Source: Cordia subcordata
Lineage: Eukaryota > Streptophyta > Magnoliopsida > Boraginales > Cordiaceae
DNA: 64,000 nt
Reading direction: 5' to 3'
NCBI GenBank assembly: GCA_028554755.1
Contig: JAPTOF010000015.1
Span: forward strand, 12,163,501-12,227,500
Position numbers and translations under genes: made by a program
In this document: in pieces, positions 48,552 to 61,154 of the stretch
Layout of the letters: each line of letters starts with the position of its first letter
Numbering within the stretch: position 1 is the first letter of the stretch
The notes under the pieces: generated by a model
The model's input: the letters and a program-made list of their open reading frames with translations, nothing else
Databases searched by the model: none
Told to the model about the DNA's origin: nothing

Positions 48552-48888
48552 CGTTTTAGATTGATGCATGCATGCCATGCTTGTTAACTACTAAAAGGCG
48601 AGTCGGCATTTGATCGAATTCATACGAATGAGAAAACAACCGGCCAGAAAAGCTAGTTTGCATGCATGGATTTCTGAGTTTGACGTGCAAATTTCCCTCG
48701 TCCACTCGGACGATATATAGTGGGGTTTAAAGTGTTGATTTCCATGAGATAGATGACTGGTACTGTATTGCATGCATGACAATTATATCATCAAAAAGAG
48801 ACCTATCTATCGTGTCAAGTTGACCATGTAATTTGAACTCGAGTTGTTCAAACAATCTCCGTGTGAATATTGATGACATAACACATTA
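48552..48888. other. Intergenic, nothing recognised
   Basis: No gene or bounded repeat was seen. Confidence 0.4.
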
Positions 48889-49261
48889 TATTGAGTTACA
48901 ACCTTAATTATCTAAAAGTTTAATTTTATAGAGAAGATATTTGGTTTATTATATTACCATGCCTCTTCACATATAGTGTAATTTATTTATAAGCTTGTAT
49001 GTGGACAACTTTAATATTTTAAGTGACAATAAGTTTCAAATTTGAGACAGTTTGGAGGGTGTTTGGCTTTGCTTATTTTGGGTGCTCATAAGCACCTAAA
49101 AAAAAGTACCCTGTCACATGTTTTTTATTATTTAGGTGCTTATAAGCAACAAATAAGCAAAGCCAAATACCATCTTGGTTCTAGACTCTAATACCATTTT
49201 AGATTTACTATATCATTTAAAAACTTAAACTTGTAGAGAAGATATTGATTTATTGTGTTCA
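48889..49261 (-). mobile_element. TRIM copy 5 with a nested mini-MITE
   Basis: Left LTR-like part (GAGTTACAACCTTAATTATC), interior (GTAATTTATTTATAAGCTTG), minus-strand primer-site remnant TGGTATTAGAGT (49185-49196), then the right LTR ending GTGTTCA. CATTA flanks at 48884-48888 and 49262-49266. A ~120-bp MITE (49056-49175) interrupts the interior; without it the element is about 250 bp, as in the other copies. Confidence 0.8.
49056..49175. mobile_element. Mini-MITE copy 3 (~120 bp) nested in TRIM copy 5
   Basis: The ends GGTGTTTGGCTTTGCTTATT and, on the minus strand, GGTATTTGGCTTTGCTTATT match at 19 of 20. TGG lies on both sides (49053-49055, 49176-49178), which is not the usual TAA. Confidence 0.75.
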
Positions 49262-49266
49262 CATTA

Positions 49267-50389
49267 GTTCCAAGTTTTAAGTAAAAGAAATTGAGGATGT
49301 AAACTGTAAAACTTTAGGAAAAAAGATATATGAAATTTGATAACCAGCAATTATTTACAGTAAGCTTGCTGAATATATAGTACGATGTGCAAACATTTTG
49401 TTTAAGGGTGGATGAAATGTACATGTGGTCAGCGTCGAAACAACTACTTTATTTCTTTTTATAAATACTTTTACTTTTCAGGTACTTTATGCTTGAAAAA
49501 TTAATTTAGCCCCACTAAATAAATTTAACTGTATGTAACTAGTAAATTATATGTTTTCAATAACGTCCATTAAACAAAATTATGGATTTTCTCTTGCTAA
49601 TTTTATTCACGAAAAGAATTTTTTAACATTAGTAAATATCAAAACTATATATACGTCACATTAGCATATAGTGATCTAGTGTATTATTGACATGATGGAC
49701 ATGATAATGATTACTTTCAGTATCTTTATTTATTATCGTTGACGAACTTTTACCGTCCATTCTATAATAAAGAATAAATATATTTTGCAAGATTTAATTT
49801 TTGATAAGTTTTCAACACTAATTACGATTTTTTCATAAGAGATTTGTAGTAATTAAATAGAAAGAATATAAAAATAAAAAAAAGGTTTGATCTAGAAGAA
49901 GCGAAGAATATATTTATTGATGTTCAATCCATTTTTGGAGGGAAAACAATTCATGAAATTAAGCCATGTTATCAAAAGAACAATAGGTATTCTAACTTAT
50001 AAATATAGATATGAATAATAGATGTTGGAATGCCATTCTATGCAGTTGGCCGTATGGATTGGAGTATATTCTAAGCAGTTTTGTCATTGTTTTGTGCTGT
50101 ATTTGTTATATATTTATAGAAAATTTTAGATCTAAAAAACATATAAAATCAGACAAACATATAACAAAGAACATTATACTTAGAATATTCATGGACTTTC
50201 AGAGCATAAACATAGTGCATACAATGATAAGATTCATGGACTAGCCTATGTTGTTTGGCGGCTGGTCGAATATCTTGCGTTGATACATTTAGCATTAATC
50301 TTTCCAATCATTTGATTCATGGTAACCAAAAAAGAAATTTAAATCATGTGATTCATGATTGTGTGTTGCACCAATTGACCTATCCGATT
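49267..50389. other. Intergenic, nothing recognised
   Basis: AT-rich; no coding or repeat structure was recognised. Confidence 0.45.
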
Positions 50390-50404
50390 AAGAAACCTCA
50401 CTCT

Positions 50405-50657
50405 GCCCCCAGGGGCATAGGTGAGTTGGTAAGTGGCCAGGTGATTAGGGTGGAGACACCCTGACAACGCGGGATCGAGTCCGTGTGGCGACAGTACTCC
50501 GCTGAAATATTGCGGGGGCTGTTGCTGGATTTCCACGCCCGTTGGTCCTCTCCCTGGTCGGGCTGCTACTCACGCACATCCCTCGATTTACCTCCCGCCT
50601 GGTTAAGGGGCCTCTGGCCAGGTGGGAAAGGGGTTCTCCTTTGGTTAACCCTTTTTG
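50405..50657 (+). mobile_element. tRNA-derived SINE, 253 bp, with 15-bp target duplications
   Basis: A GC-richer island. Its 5' third has an A-box-like TAGGTGAGTTGGTAAG (about 50419) and a B-box-like GCGGGATCGAGTCC (50467-50480), the internal RNA polymerase III promoter of tRNA-derived SINEs. The body ends in a short T run (CTTTTTG). AAGAAACCTCACTCT flanks it exactly at 50390-50404 and 50658-50672. Long, exact, AT-biased duplications are typical of LINE-type target-primed insertion. Open frames across it are incidental. The T-ending tail recalls the Au-type rather than poly(A)-tailed plant SINEs. Confidence 0.88.
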
Positions 50658-50748
50658 AAGAAACCTCACTCTCAATCTATAAGCTTCAAATGACGGAAAG
50701 CTTAAAGAGCTTTTATTTGGTGGAAGTCATTATCTCTAAATTTCTCAT

Positions 50749-51255
50749 TGTTGGGAAATCATTAGGACGCATGACACACACTCATATAGCGGAATTAAAA
50801 CACATATAACGAAAAAAGAATACGCGCTATTAAACGTGGTTCAGCCCTCTGCCTACGTCCACGAAAAACTCTACTATTCAACAATAATGGGATTACAACT
50901 CAGGTGATGACTTTTTGCACGGACAGAAAAGTCTAAACCCTCCTGCACAGAGTTCTTATAATGGTTCTATCTTCAACAAGACTAGAACGAATATAAGACA
51001 CTCTCGATGCTCTCAGGCTCTCTTTCACCCACACCCCCATGGGGTGTGGCCCTAAGGCACACTCCTACGGCACACCTTATACGACTAATGCAAGAGTCCT
51101 ATTTATAGAGGAAATTTCCTTGTCCTCCAAGACAAATGATTTTCTCATCTATCAATTCTACCATAATTAAGACTCTTACTATAACTAGAATTTTAATTCT
51201 CATTAAAACTCTTTCATAATTTGTATGGGCTTGGACTTTGAACCATAACCCAACA
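50749..51255 (-). mobile_element. Solo LTR, same family as 13659-14155 (507 bp)
   Basis: Bounded by TGTTGG and CCCAACA. Shares with the other copy TTCTTATAATGG / TTCTTACAATGG, GGCACACTCCTA, CCTATTTATAG and ACCATAACCCAACA. The flanks CTCAT and CCCAT match at four of five. No internal region adjoins. Confidence 0.8.
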
Positions 51256-51260
51256 CCCAT

Positions 51261-52680
51261 TTTTTTCACGTGTTTGATAAAACCATCTTACTATGCTTGA
51301 ATGGGTTGAAAAAAATTATAAGACAAAATTATCCTTATTCTTTAATTTATCAGCTCGATGTACTGTGACATATCTTTGCAATGCATAACCATCATCGTCA
51401 CCATCGACACCGTGGTGATATTCATGAGTGACATTAATTCTCTTAGAGAGCATCAATATAATTATCATCTTTGCTGGTCATAAGTGCATGCAATTCTACT
51501 TTTTGATACCACATGTGCATGGCATCTAATACATCTTGACTCTTGAGCGTAAACAGAGCACTTGGCAATCATACACAACAGACAGACAACATAAAATTAT
51601 TGTACCACGCAACTTAATTGCCACTAATTTTGGCCTTGATCACTCCGCCTCCAATAATGTACCCACTAACAAGGGTTTTAATTCTTTTAAAAAGTACAGA
51701 AAAATGCAGAATAGAAAGGCAATCCCTTAGATGAAACTCTGCCCACGTGTAAATCTAAGGAAGTTGAACTCACATTATTAAATATAAGAAGGTATAGCTC
51801 AGTGATAACATCCTTCACTTGAAATCTACAAGTTTTGAGTTTGAGTAATCGTAGGATAAGTAGAGAATCACTATTGATCCTCTTTAAGGGAAAACACATT
51901 ATTAAAAAATTATGATGTAAAATATAAAAGCTAATATATCAATCTCATTATTATTAGACATGCTAGATACGGAGTCATAGAGGAGGGCCAATGATAAATA
52001 CTAACACAAACTAAACATGATGATTATATACTCTTGTTAAAAAAAAAACTAATAATAATGAAGGAATATATACACATAAAAATTTAAGTTTGAACTAATC
52101 TAAACTTTATTAATGAACTTATTTGCATGGAAAAAAAAATTCCGAATTTTAAGACTATAGTTTTTTGATCAAAGAGCTATAGTAATAATCTCCTCCCGTT
52201 CTTTGGATTTTAAGATTATAGTTAGGGATTTAATACACTTAAATTGAAGTTATGGCTGGAAAGGTTAAGATAAACTATGATACCTAGCTAAGATGAAGGT
52301 ATAATAAAATATGGTGGTTCTGAAACCCTCTACTTAGTGATTCCAACCGTCTTTTATTCTTGAAGGCCCTTAAAAATCCTTGTATCTCTCCATGACTATT
52401 GGCACTTCAAACAATTGATAGATCTTCTCTGATTTGGCTACACAACAAGCACCCTACTTCTCGTTTTCAGTTAGTCTTTTGATTTCAAATTTCTTCTACA
52501 GCTCTGATTGTACCACATATACATAATCTTCCTGACAACTGACTTGGCCGAAGGATGCAAATTTTGGGTATAGAACTTAATATAAAATTTAATCAATGAC
52601 ATATCATACATATTGTACAGTGATGCCACAAACTAACGCGTGGTTCTTAAAATTAACTCTCTAGCCATGTTAGGTTCGAA
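51261..52680. other. Intergenic, no gene; possible SINE scrap at 51793-51850
   Basis: TATAGCTCAGTGATAAC at about 51793 and GAGTTTGAGTAATC at about 51837 look like A and B boxes of a degraded tRNA-derived SINE. Nothing coding was seen. Confidence 0.35.
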
Positions 52681-52685
52681 TCTTA

Positions 52686-53118
52686 TGTTAGAAAATTTCT
52701 CTTTAAAGTGGGCTACCGTAAATTATTTTTGGTTTTATAAAATAGGCTGAATATCTAGTTCACAAGTTGGGCTTTGTAATCATATTGGTTTTAGCCCACC
52801 TTATAAATCCATACAGTTCTTTTGTGCATAGGTCCATATATTCTGATAAATTCTTTTATGGGTAGAACTGTCAGAATTTATTATAAATAGAGCTAGGTCC
52901 CCTCTTCTACTCTTAACCTAATAGTTGTTTCCATAAGCATCTGTTAATATTGAGTAGAGCAAGGAGAGGAAGATCTAAGCCTAGACTGGGTGACAGTTAT
53001 TTCTTCAACAATAATTCTTTAACAATAATGGCTCAAATAGGTATGTGCTTCCGCTATCAATTATGTCTTTGAATTTTATATTGCAAATTCATATATACGA
53101 TCTTATATTGCGTTTACA
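52686..53118 (+). repeat. 5' LTR (433 bp) of the small copia element
   Basis: TGTTAGAAAATTTC to GCGTTTACA; TATTATAAATAGAG TATA motif at about 52880. Confidence 0.92.
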
Positions 53119-53689
53119 TGTGGTATCAGAGCCACTTATATATGGATTTACATGTATTTTTTTAAGAAAAATTGAAGTACTTGTTTGAGCATATAAACTA
53201 CAAAAGTTGTTAATAATTGTTTATATTATTATTAAATTTTATTTCATAAAATTGATTGAGTGCTTTCGTAGAACTCTCCTTGGTCGTTCTTAATGTATTT
53301 TATGATCTATTTTAATTTTTGAGTTTTTCCTCTGAATTATTCAAAGAAAGCCAATCGCCACTCACATCAAGAAAATAGCCATTTTTTTTTAAAAAAAGAA
53401 AATATTTATGATTTGATTTGTATTTTTGAAGACCCATGTTTTGGTCCTGTATTTTAAATTTTTGCGATTTTCTTGCTTGTTAATAAAATAAATTAAAAAA
53501 AACTATTTGCTTAATCCAACAAAGAATTCAACTTTTTCTGGTGAAATTAATGTTGAATTTGAATTTCTAGGTAAAAAAGACTAGGATTAGATTATATGAT
53601 TACAAAAATCAAATTAGATTCGAGGTTTTTATGACATGGGTTTCATTTTGGGTCTAAACATACTCTTTATTTGCCCAGTTTAGAGGTAA

Positions 53690-54035
53690 AAAGGGCATCT
53701 TTGGTAAATAAGACTTTGAGGTGATTAAACTTTACAATTAATAAGCATAGCCAAACAACATTTTATTTTAAATTGGTAAGGGATGTGTTTGGCAAATAGG
53801 CCTTTTAGGATACTTAGGCTTTTGTTATATATGAGCGCAACCAAACAAGGCCCTTGTGTTTTAAGCTAGAAAGGGCTGCGTTTGGCAAAACTTAATTTCT
53901 TTAGCTTTTTGGTATTTGGATTATTTGCATAACCAAACAGAGCCCTTATTTTTAAGTTGGGAAGGTCTTGTTTGGCTAAAGGTTTTTCTTACCAAAGACA
54001 TAGCATTGCATATTTTATATTTACCAAACAATGCC
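53690..54035. repeat. Tandem array of four small hairpin units
   Basis: Each unit of about 70-75 bases starts near GGG(A/C)TG(T/C)GTTTGGC and ends with the inverse ACCAAACA(A/G)(G/A)GCCC; spacers share TTTTAA(A/G)(T/C)TGG-like text. The period is about 85-95 bases, starting near 53693, 53788, 53873 and 53964. Confidence 0.7.
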
Positions 54036-54069
54036 TTTGCTACTATGGAATCAAATTTAATTTAAAATA

Positions 54070-54170
54070 TTAAATTTTGTGTGTGTGTGTGTGTATATAA
54101 TTAGTCTTTTGAGAAGAAAAAATATATATATATATATATATATAATTAGTCTTTTGAGAAGAAAAAAAAA
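54070..54170. repeat. GT/AT microsatellite with a 27-bp duplication
   Basis: TATAATTAGTCTTTTGAGAAG occurs at about 54095 and 54141, separated by an AT run. Confidence 0.8.
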
Positions 54171-54559
54171 GCCATCATGGCCGATTTTTTTTTCTTTTGG
54201 TCATCCATTATTATATAAATAAATATATGTACATATGATATATTTTGTTATGCCCTAAGATGGGTCATTAATGGTGACATGTTCTTGCAATGGATATTTT
54301 ATAATTATTGCTTATGTCTTATTCCTTTTAAAGTATTAAATTAATTAATATATCATTAATTGATTTACCATAATGAGTCCTTAGGGCACTTTTAAGTGCA
54401 AGTGCCATCATCTATTTGCTTTTGCAAATGTAATAGAATTCTATTGCTAAGAGAGTTGTTATTAGATCAAGTTAATATTTGGTTTTGGCACCAGTAACAA
54501 TTGTTTTAGCTTTGTTATGAAAATAAATTTAATTAAACATTGAAATTTTATGGTTTTCT

Positions 54560-54672
54560 CTATAGATATCAAGTTCTTGGTAGTCAGAGACTTTGTCAAA
54601 AATGATGGCATTCATATAGAACGAATTGCTAGTGATGATGTCTTAATTGACTCCTTGTCCAAGGGTCTTTGA
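54560..54672 (+). pseudogene. Fragment of copia RNase H C-terminus
   Basis: Reads IKFLVVRDFVKNDGIHIERI, then DSLSKGL and a stop, the typical end of copia pol (compare ADILTKPL). It is all that remains of pol in this element. Confidence 0.6.
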
Positions 54673-55475
54673 CTTATTTTTGTGAAACATGTTAGGAATA
54701 TGAGTATTTTACAATCTTTTTTATGCTATTGTCTAGTGGGAGCTTTATATCATCATGTACCATTGGATGTTCCCATTATTTTATGTTTTGCTTTGCACAC
54801 TAGTGCATTCGTACAATAGCATATTGTTTTATGGTTTACAATATAATTGTATATTGTGATTACTCATATTCATATTTTATTGAGGATCTTATGTTTGGTG
54901 TCCATTGTGATAAGATCCCCTATTGTGTTTAATATCTCCATAAGGACACATTTTGGTTGGAGATATGTATTCTTACATTTGGCATGTTGATCGCCATTTT
55001 GTGAGGTTAAGAATAATCTATCCTCTGGCTTACTGAATGCCATTTTTGTGAGGATATGTGTTCTTTTTTCTAGCATATTGAATGCTATTTTGTGAGGGTA
55101 AGAATAATAGATTTCTCTTGCTTTAAATGCCGATATTGGAGAAATCATGTCGAGGACCGACAAATAAATAGCACATTTTGATCACATATTGGTGCTAGTT
55201 TCTTACTACGCTGCCGTATGTTTGGTCCATAACGATAAGGTTGGATGACATTTGTGACCATGGAAAGTCTTGTGTCAATAAGGAACACTATAATTGCCAT
55301 GATTCGATGTTTAACAATCTTGTTGGTCCGGATATGCGCTCGAGGTGTAATCTTATGAATCAAAATATTTTTAAAAATTGTGGTCACATTCTGTTTCCTA
55401 TTCAGCCTAATAAATATTTTTCTTAAAATTTTTTTGAAAAATAAATAAACAATTAACGTTGCCCAAGTGGGAGAC

Positions 55476-55908
55476 TGTTAGAAAATTTCTCTTTAAGGTG
55501 GGCTACCGCTAATTATTTTTGGTTTTATAAAATAGGCTGAATATCTAATTCACAAGTTGGGCTTTGTGATCATATTGGTTTTAGCCCACCTCATAAATCC
55601 ATACGGTTCTTTTGTGCATAGGCCCATATATTCTGATAAATCATTTTATGGGTAGGACTGTCAGAATTTATTATAAATAGAGCTAGGTCCCCTCTCCTAC
55701 TCTTAACCTAACAGATGTTCCTATAAGCATCTGTTAATATTGAGTAAAGCAGGGAGAGGAAGATCTAAGCCTAGACTGGGTGACAGTTATTTCTTCAACA
55801 ATAATTCTTTAACAATAATGGCTCAAACAGTTATATGCTTCCGCTATCAATTATGTCTTTGAATTTTATATTGTAAATTCATGTATACAATCTTATATTG
55901 CGCTTATA
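55476..55908 (+). repeat. 3' LTR (433 bp) of the small copia element
   Basis: TGTTAGAAAATTTC to GCGCTTATA (terminal CA decayed to TA); matches 52686-53118 with about 26 substitutions. Confidence 0.92.
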
Positions 55909-55913
55909 TCTTA

Positions 55914-58900
55914 ATCTAAAATTCATATTCTAGAGATTGTTTTGGTTAATTGAGTAGGTAATGGTACAAAGAAAAAACATAAGATTAATTAGGAATTTTA
56001 AAAATTGAAGAGAGAAAAGAAAAATATTGATAGAATACCTAAATTGTAGGAAATACAAGGTTTGATAGAGGGTTTCAATTGAAGAAAACAATCAGTAAAT
56101 TGTTATAGGTAGGCAGGGGATTAATTATTTTTTATGTTTTTTAGTTCATGTTGGAAAGCTCATTCTTTAAGTTGAACAAAAGAATGTGTTTCTTAATTTT
56201 TCTTAAAAAGGCCTTTTTCAATGAATGGGCTTTTCAACTTCACTTTATCCAACCAAATAAAAGAAAGGAAAAAAAAAATCAAAATGGCCTTGCTTTTCTA
56301 GGCATTTTGTCATACTAATCAAACCTTAAGTGGAATTTTAACCTATGAATAAGAATAATTATTATAAAAATATATACCAAGACCTAACAAAAGGAGAAAG
56401 TTATTGTGCATTTTATTTGTGTTATTATCCATGACTGGCTATATATTTGCATAATAGTGACCAAATATTGTCTTAGGCCTGAAGGTCCACTCGATCTATT
56501 TAGATGGCGAGGTTGTGGCCAATGATTATTTCACGGCCCAAGAAGGCTTTCATATTGGCAAGACCCCCCATCACCTAGAAGAGACATGTTAAGTACTATC
56601 AAGTTTGTATAGACGTAAGAACTATAGTCATATCTAATGCATCTATCTAGAGAAATGGTATGGTCACATATGATGATGATATCACTTTTGTCAAAGTCAT
56701 TCTGACTAGCATTAATTCATCTAGACTCCAAGGGTGCCTGGCACAATCTTTGTCCTAATACATGCACAATAAGGGTACGTTGGTGAGTCTCCCGATCACC
56801 TCCGAGGAACAAGGAGATAATTATGACAAAGATATAGTAATTAAGAACCTAATAGCAGCATCAAGGCTCCCACTCATTGAACAAGTTGTATGTGTGCCTG
56901 GACTTTGCAACTACAAATAGATCGTCCTCTAGAAGGAATGGCATGGAAAAATCAACTGATCTATACTCAAACTCACTATATGGCTCGCCATACCATTACT
57001 TCGACATAATATTTAAGGTTTGCCTTACTTCTCTGCTTAAATTACCGCTTTATCACCTTCTTACTTACTGTCACCTACTCTTCTTGCATTCTTTGTCCTA
57101 TGTTGTTGGAGCCTTCGTCTCTTTCGATTGTAGAAGATTTTGCATCTAAGATTTGTCGCCTATATTGATATGTGTGTATTTTAGGGCCCAATCTTGTGCT
57201 TTTGTGAGTAATTTTAATGTTACGTTCGTGTTATTTCGTTATTTGATACATTTTATTGATTTGTTTGAATTTTTCTATTTTACGTAATTTACTAGTTTTT
57301 AGAACGCTTTACTTTGATTTGCTAGTTTTTTGTTCGTTTAATTTTTGTTTACTTCATTTTCTTACAATTTGTCATTATTATTATTATTATTATTATAAAA
57401 GTTGTGAATAATTTAATTGATGTATTTATTAATAATTTTTATACTATTTATTCATTAATTTTATGGTATTTGTTTTACTAAAAGGTTGCACAGTATTTAG
57501 TAGGTGCACAATACTTAACATGCCTGACATAAGGTCCCAAGATTGTTAAAAAAGATGAAATACTAAATCTTGCCTAGAAGATTAATAATATTAAAAGTTT
57601 ACAAACACTATTTGAAATACTATTTTCAATACGAACACTATCTAAATCACTATTTTATTAAACAACAAAAGATGGTAGAGGTAGTATTTTGACCAAATGC
57701 TAGTTAAATCACTATTGCCAAACACGGCTGAGTATTATCTGATAAGCCAATCTTTAAATTAATGTATTATCTAATAGTTAGAAGATAAATGATTGCACTA
57801 TCTTTAAATAATTTTATGGTTTAAATTTCTAACAGATACATATTTTTATTAGATAAACTTTGAGGGCATAAATTAAATGGTGAACCTTGAAACATGGTCT
57901 TATTAGTACATTCTAATATCAGGGACGGCTCCATCTCTTCATATTTTCCTGACTTTTTTGCTACTTCAATGTTGAATGTGCAGTAATTTTCTTCAAATGT
58001 GACTTCGTAACTAAGTTTTTGAATTATTGTATGTAAGCTAATCTTTGAGTTATTGCATTGTCTACTAGTTTGAGCTTTAAATGATTACATTATCTTTATA
58101 CTATTGTATTATCTATTGGTTATAAGTTTAATTTTTATCTAATATAATTTTTTCATCTAATAAACTTATCCAAATATAAATTAAAATCTATGTTCTCAAG
58201 ATTTAAATTTCAGAAGTCTATCTAATTTTTATTTGATAAACTTATGAAAATTTAAATTATATTGTGATGCATGTATCATAAGTTGTCTTGGAAGTATGTT
58301 GTAATGAATTTATGCAACTTTATTTTCGGAATTGAAGTAATTTTTACCGGTTAAAGGTTTAAAAATTTTATGTGAAATAATTTTTTTATGAGTTAAACTT
58401 ATCTAAATTTTGTCTAAGATCTTGGTTTTTAAGATTTAAATGTTTATTGGATAAACTCATAAGGATTGGTACATCCATTGATGCAGAAATGAATAACTTC
58501 TTCATGATTATTTGGGTTGGAATTCTAAGCAGGCTAGGCCTTTTAACATTAAGCCATTTTGCCAAACATTTAAGTAGATACGTAATTTCAATCAACAATC
58601 AACCTTAAAGTACCAAAGTTGGGGCTCTATTTTTTTCATTTTTCTCCAAAACTGCCACCCACGACCTCATGCTTGAAAGGAATTAGTCTCAACCACTTGA
58701 ATTATCTTTTAATCCCAAGTTGGGGCTCTAGTTGGGGCTCTATTTCTTAGCACTAATCATTAGCAAAAACTCGGGGTGTATTTTTCTAATTTAACTGAAG
58801 AAATCTAGGATGAGCTTTAGAATCAACTCAGTATGGATTAAGACTGAAAATCGCAAATAATAAAACTGACATATAAATAACGACAAAAGAGTTGCATCTC

Positions 58901-59716
58901 ATGCCACTTGTGAAATGACAATGGATCAACCATCTACAAAACAATTTTTTGCTTAACTTGATATTTCCATCAATTATACAAGTTATAGTAAATTAATAAA
59001 AATTAAAAAGAATGAAAAAGAAAATTAGATAGAAAATAAAAGGAAATGAAGAAAAAATTCTAAGAACATAACTTACTTTTTTTCACTTAACTATAGTTCC
59101 TACACCTCTAAGTTTATTCATTAATCCATCTTAGATATGGAACCGAAGGGTATAATCATGGATTACGAAAAAGATTAGGCGATTATGTTGATTAGTAACA
59201 AACAAACTGTGCCCAAATATAAGATCGAAAATGCAACTTAATTTTAGAAAATTTGGCTCAGAAATTTCCAAATTATCACCGCCCGGCGGACGCAACGATA
59301 AGATCTTCAGTAATGATAATTGACAATTATATCGCAGTGGAAACATGTATGTTGAGCAATGTGTTGCTCATTCGCGGTTCATGGAACAAACACAAGTAGT
59401 TGAAGATTTAAGAGGAGTAAACAATGAATCTATGAACCATATGAATTTAGACTTTTTTTAATATTTATGTATTTGTAACTTCAAAGAGTCAAGTTCATAT
59501 ACTAGTAATTAACTCTAGATTTAAGTTCATTTACTTGAGTTCTCCTAAAGCCTATAAAAAGGAGCTTTGTATGAGTGGAGATCATTCGAACTTAAATCAA
59601 GACATATAGAAAATTCTCCTCTTTTTCTACAACACAAATTCTCTCTTTAAGTTCTTTAGTGAAATGGCAGCCAATATCCAACAAAACTGTATGTAGGAGA
59701 CCACAAACATAAAACT
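55914..59716. other. Intergenic, no gene; possible decayed LTR at 56460-57150
   Basis: 56460-57150 is less AT-rich, has CTACAAATAGATCGTCCTCT and a pyrimidine-rich tail, and may be an old gypsy-type LTR, but no partner was found. A (TTA)n run is at about 57374-57399. 58656-58700 minus is a SINE-like scrap (see 9262). Nothing coding was recognised. Confidence 0.4.
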
Positions 59717-60420
59717 AGTGGCAAAGCCAGTCTATAGAGAAGGGGGTGCAATTGCCTCCCATATTTTTTTTAAAAAAATTTAGTAGTATATTAAAAAATA
59801 GTTAAAAAATAAGAAACTAGATTTGCACCCCCCCCCCTTTTCCCGCTTTTTCTAACATGGTAGGCTAGTTTTGTTTTTTTAATATTAAAAAAATTAATTT
59901 TATTTCTCACAAAAAATATAGAACGTCTTATTTATTTTGCCCAAAAGGAAAAATCATTGTCTTCTCTTTCGTTGATTCCCTCCTATTCAGAATTGTCTTC
60001 AGCAAATTCAATTGGTCTAATTTGGCTGCTTGTTAGTTGTTACTGCTTGTTCAGCAAATTCGAATCATCTTCAGCAAATCAGTGTGTGCTCTTCTTTCTA
60101 CACCCACTATTAGTATTAGAGATGTCTGCTTATTAGTTGTTACGATTATGTTATTGCTTGTAAATTAATGTGAATGTGATTTATGTAAAAAGGGTTGATT
60201 TCGTGGGGTGTCAGTGTAGAATGACGAATTAGTTAAGAAATTTATTCTATGCATTCTTTAACATATAAAGTTTGTACAATTGAGGCTCAAATTGGTTATG
60301 CCTTTCAAACACTTTTTATCTTTTGAGAATTTGTTTGTTCTTTCTCCTATGATATTTAATTCTCAAGAAAGTATCATGAAGTTTTTAATTTAATAGTTAT
60401 ATTTGTTTTTCAGTAATAGA

Positions 60421-61154
60421 GAGATATTTGAAAAGAAAATTTGTTGTTGAGTCCGAATCAACACCGATTATCCATGAACAAAACGAATTTGATGAAGGGA
60501 GTCGTGATCCGAAAAGAAGTTGCTTTGAGTTTGATTTGGCCAATCTTTCAGCGAATCAGGGGATACGAAAACCAATTACCAACTATCATCCCAACATTTA
60601 GGATGAAGTTCGAAGAGCATATTTACAAAGAGGGCCTTGCCAATATCGTTTGCATAATTTCAAACAAACTTTACAAGGTAAAGTGTCAAGCTAATTTAAT
60701 CCATCTTTGTTTGATGAATACTCTACTTAGTTAGAATATAATATAGAGAAAGAAGCTGCATATTATTTTTGTTGCTATCTTTTTAAATCGGATTGTAAAG
60801 AGCATGGGGCAATAGTGATGCTTTTGTAATAGAAGGGTTTAACAATTGGAAAGAAAAAAAAAAAAGTTACAAGGACATATTGGGGGTCCTAATAGTACAC
60901 ACAACAACACTTGGAACAATTGTCAAGTTTTAATGGATCAAAAACATCACCTTCGGACAATTATAGATAAGCAAACAAAACAAGCTGGAAGCGGCTATCA
61001 AGTTCGTTTAAATGCTTCCATTGATTGTGTTTGGTTCCCTTGAAGGAAAAGTTTGGCTTTTCGGGAGAGCACGATGAATCCCATGATTCTTCTAATCAAG
61101 GAAATTTTTTGGAAATATTAAAGTTTCTTAGTGACCATGATGAGAATATTAGAA
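60421..61154 (+). pseudogene. hAT transposase N-terminal fragment (TTF-type zinc finger), decayed
   Basis: A conceptual reading with several stops and frameshifts gives NQGIRKPITNYHPN, DEVRRAYLQRGPCQYRLHNF, FNPSLFDEYS, AFVIEGFNNWK, LQGHIGGPNSTHNNTWNNC and SLAFRE, then HDESHDSSNQGNFLEILKF. This is the TTF-type zinc-finger region and the start of the dimerisation-type hAT transposase also annotated as 'zinc finger MYM-type protein 1-like'. The catalytic C-terminal half is not in the window. Stops at about 60600 and 60694 and an A run at 60850 break it. It was a DNA transposase and is now inactive. Confidence 0.75.

Larger units (their letters stand above)
52686..55908 (+). mobile_element. Non-autonomous Ty1/copia element, 3.2 kb
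   Basis: Two LTRs of exactly 433 bp (52686-53118 and 55476-55908). An intact primer site TGGTATCAGAGCC (53121-53133) and the purine tract AAGTGGGAGA (about 55465-55474) are in place, with TCTTA on both sides (52681-52685, 55909-55913). The 2.36-kb interior lacks gag and nearly all of pol. Only a ~35-codon scrap of the RNase H C-terminus is recognisable (about 54560-54672, HIERIASDD then DSLSKGL). By hand I count about 26 differences between the LTRs, near 6%. It needs a related element's enzymes to move. Confidence 0.92.

Noticed and set aside
50339..50809. Overlapping frames of 65-108 codons on both strands
   Set aside because: They cross the SINE, whose tRNA-like boxes and target duplications explain the GC-rich open stretch.
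52660..52685. tRNA gene or SINE B box (GGTTCGAATC) beside the small copia element
   Set aside because: No A box or cloverleaf upstream; a lone B-box match can occur by chance.
56460..57150. Solo gypsy LTR
   Set aside because: Composition and a TATA-like word are suggestive, but no boundaries or second copy were found; left as a note in the intergenic entry.
59131..59346. 71-codon minus-strand frame
   Set aside because: No recognisable motif, no splice partners, and ordinary length for chance in this composition.
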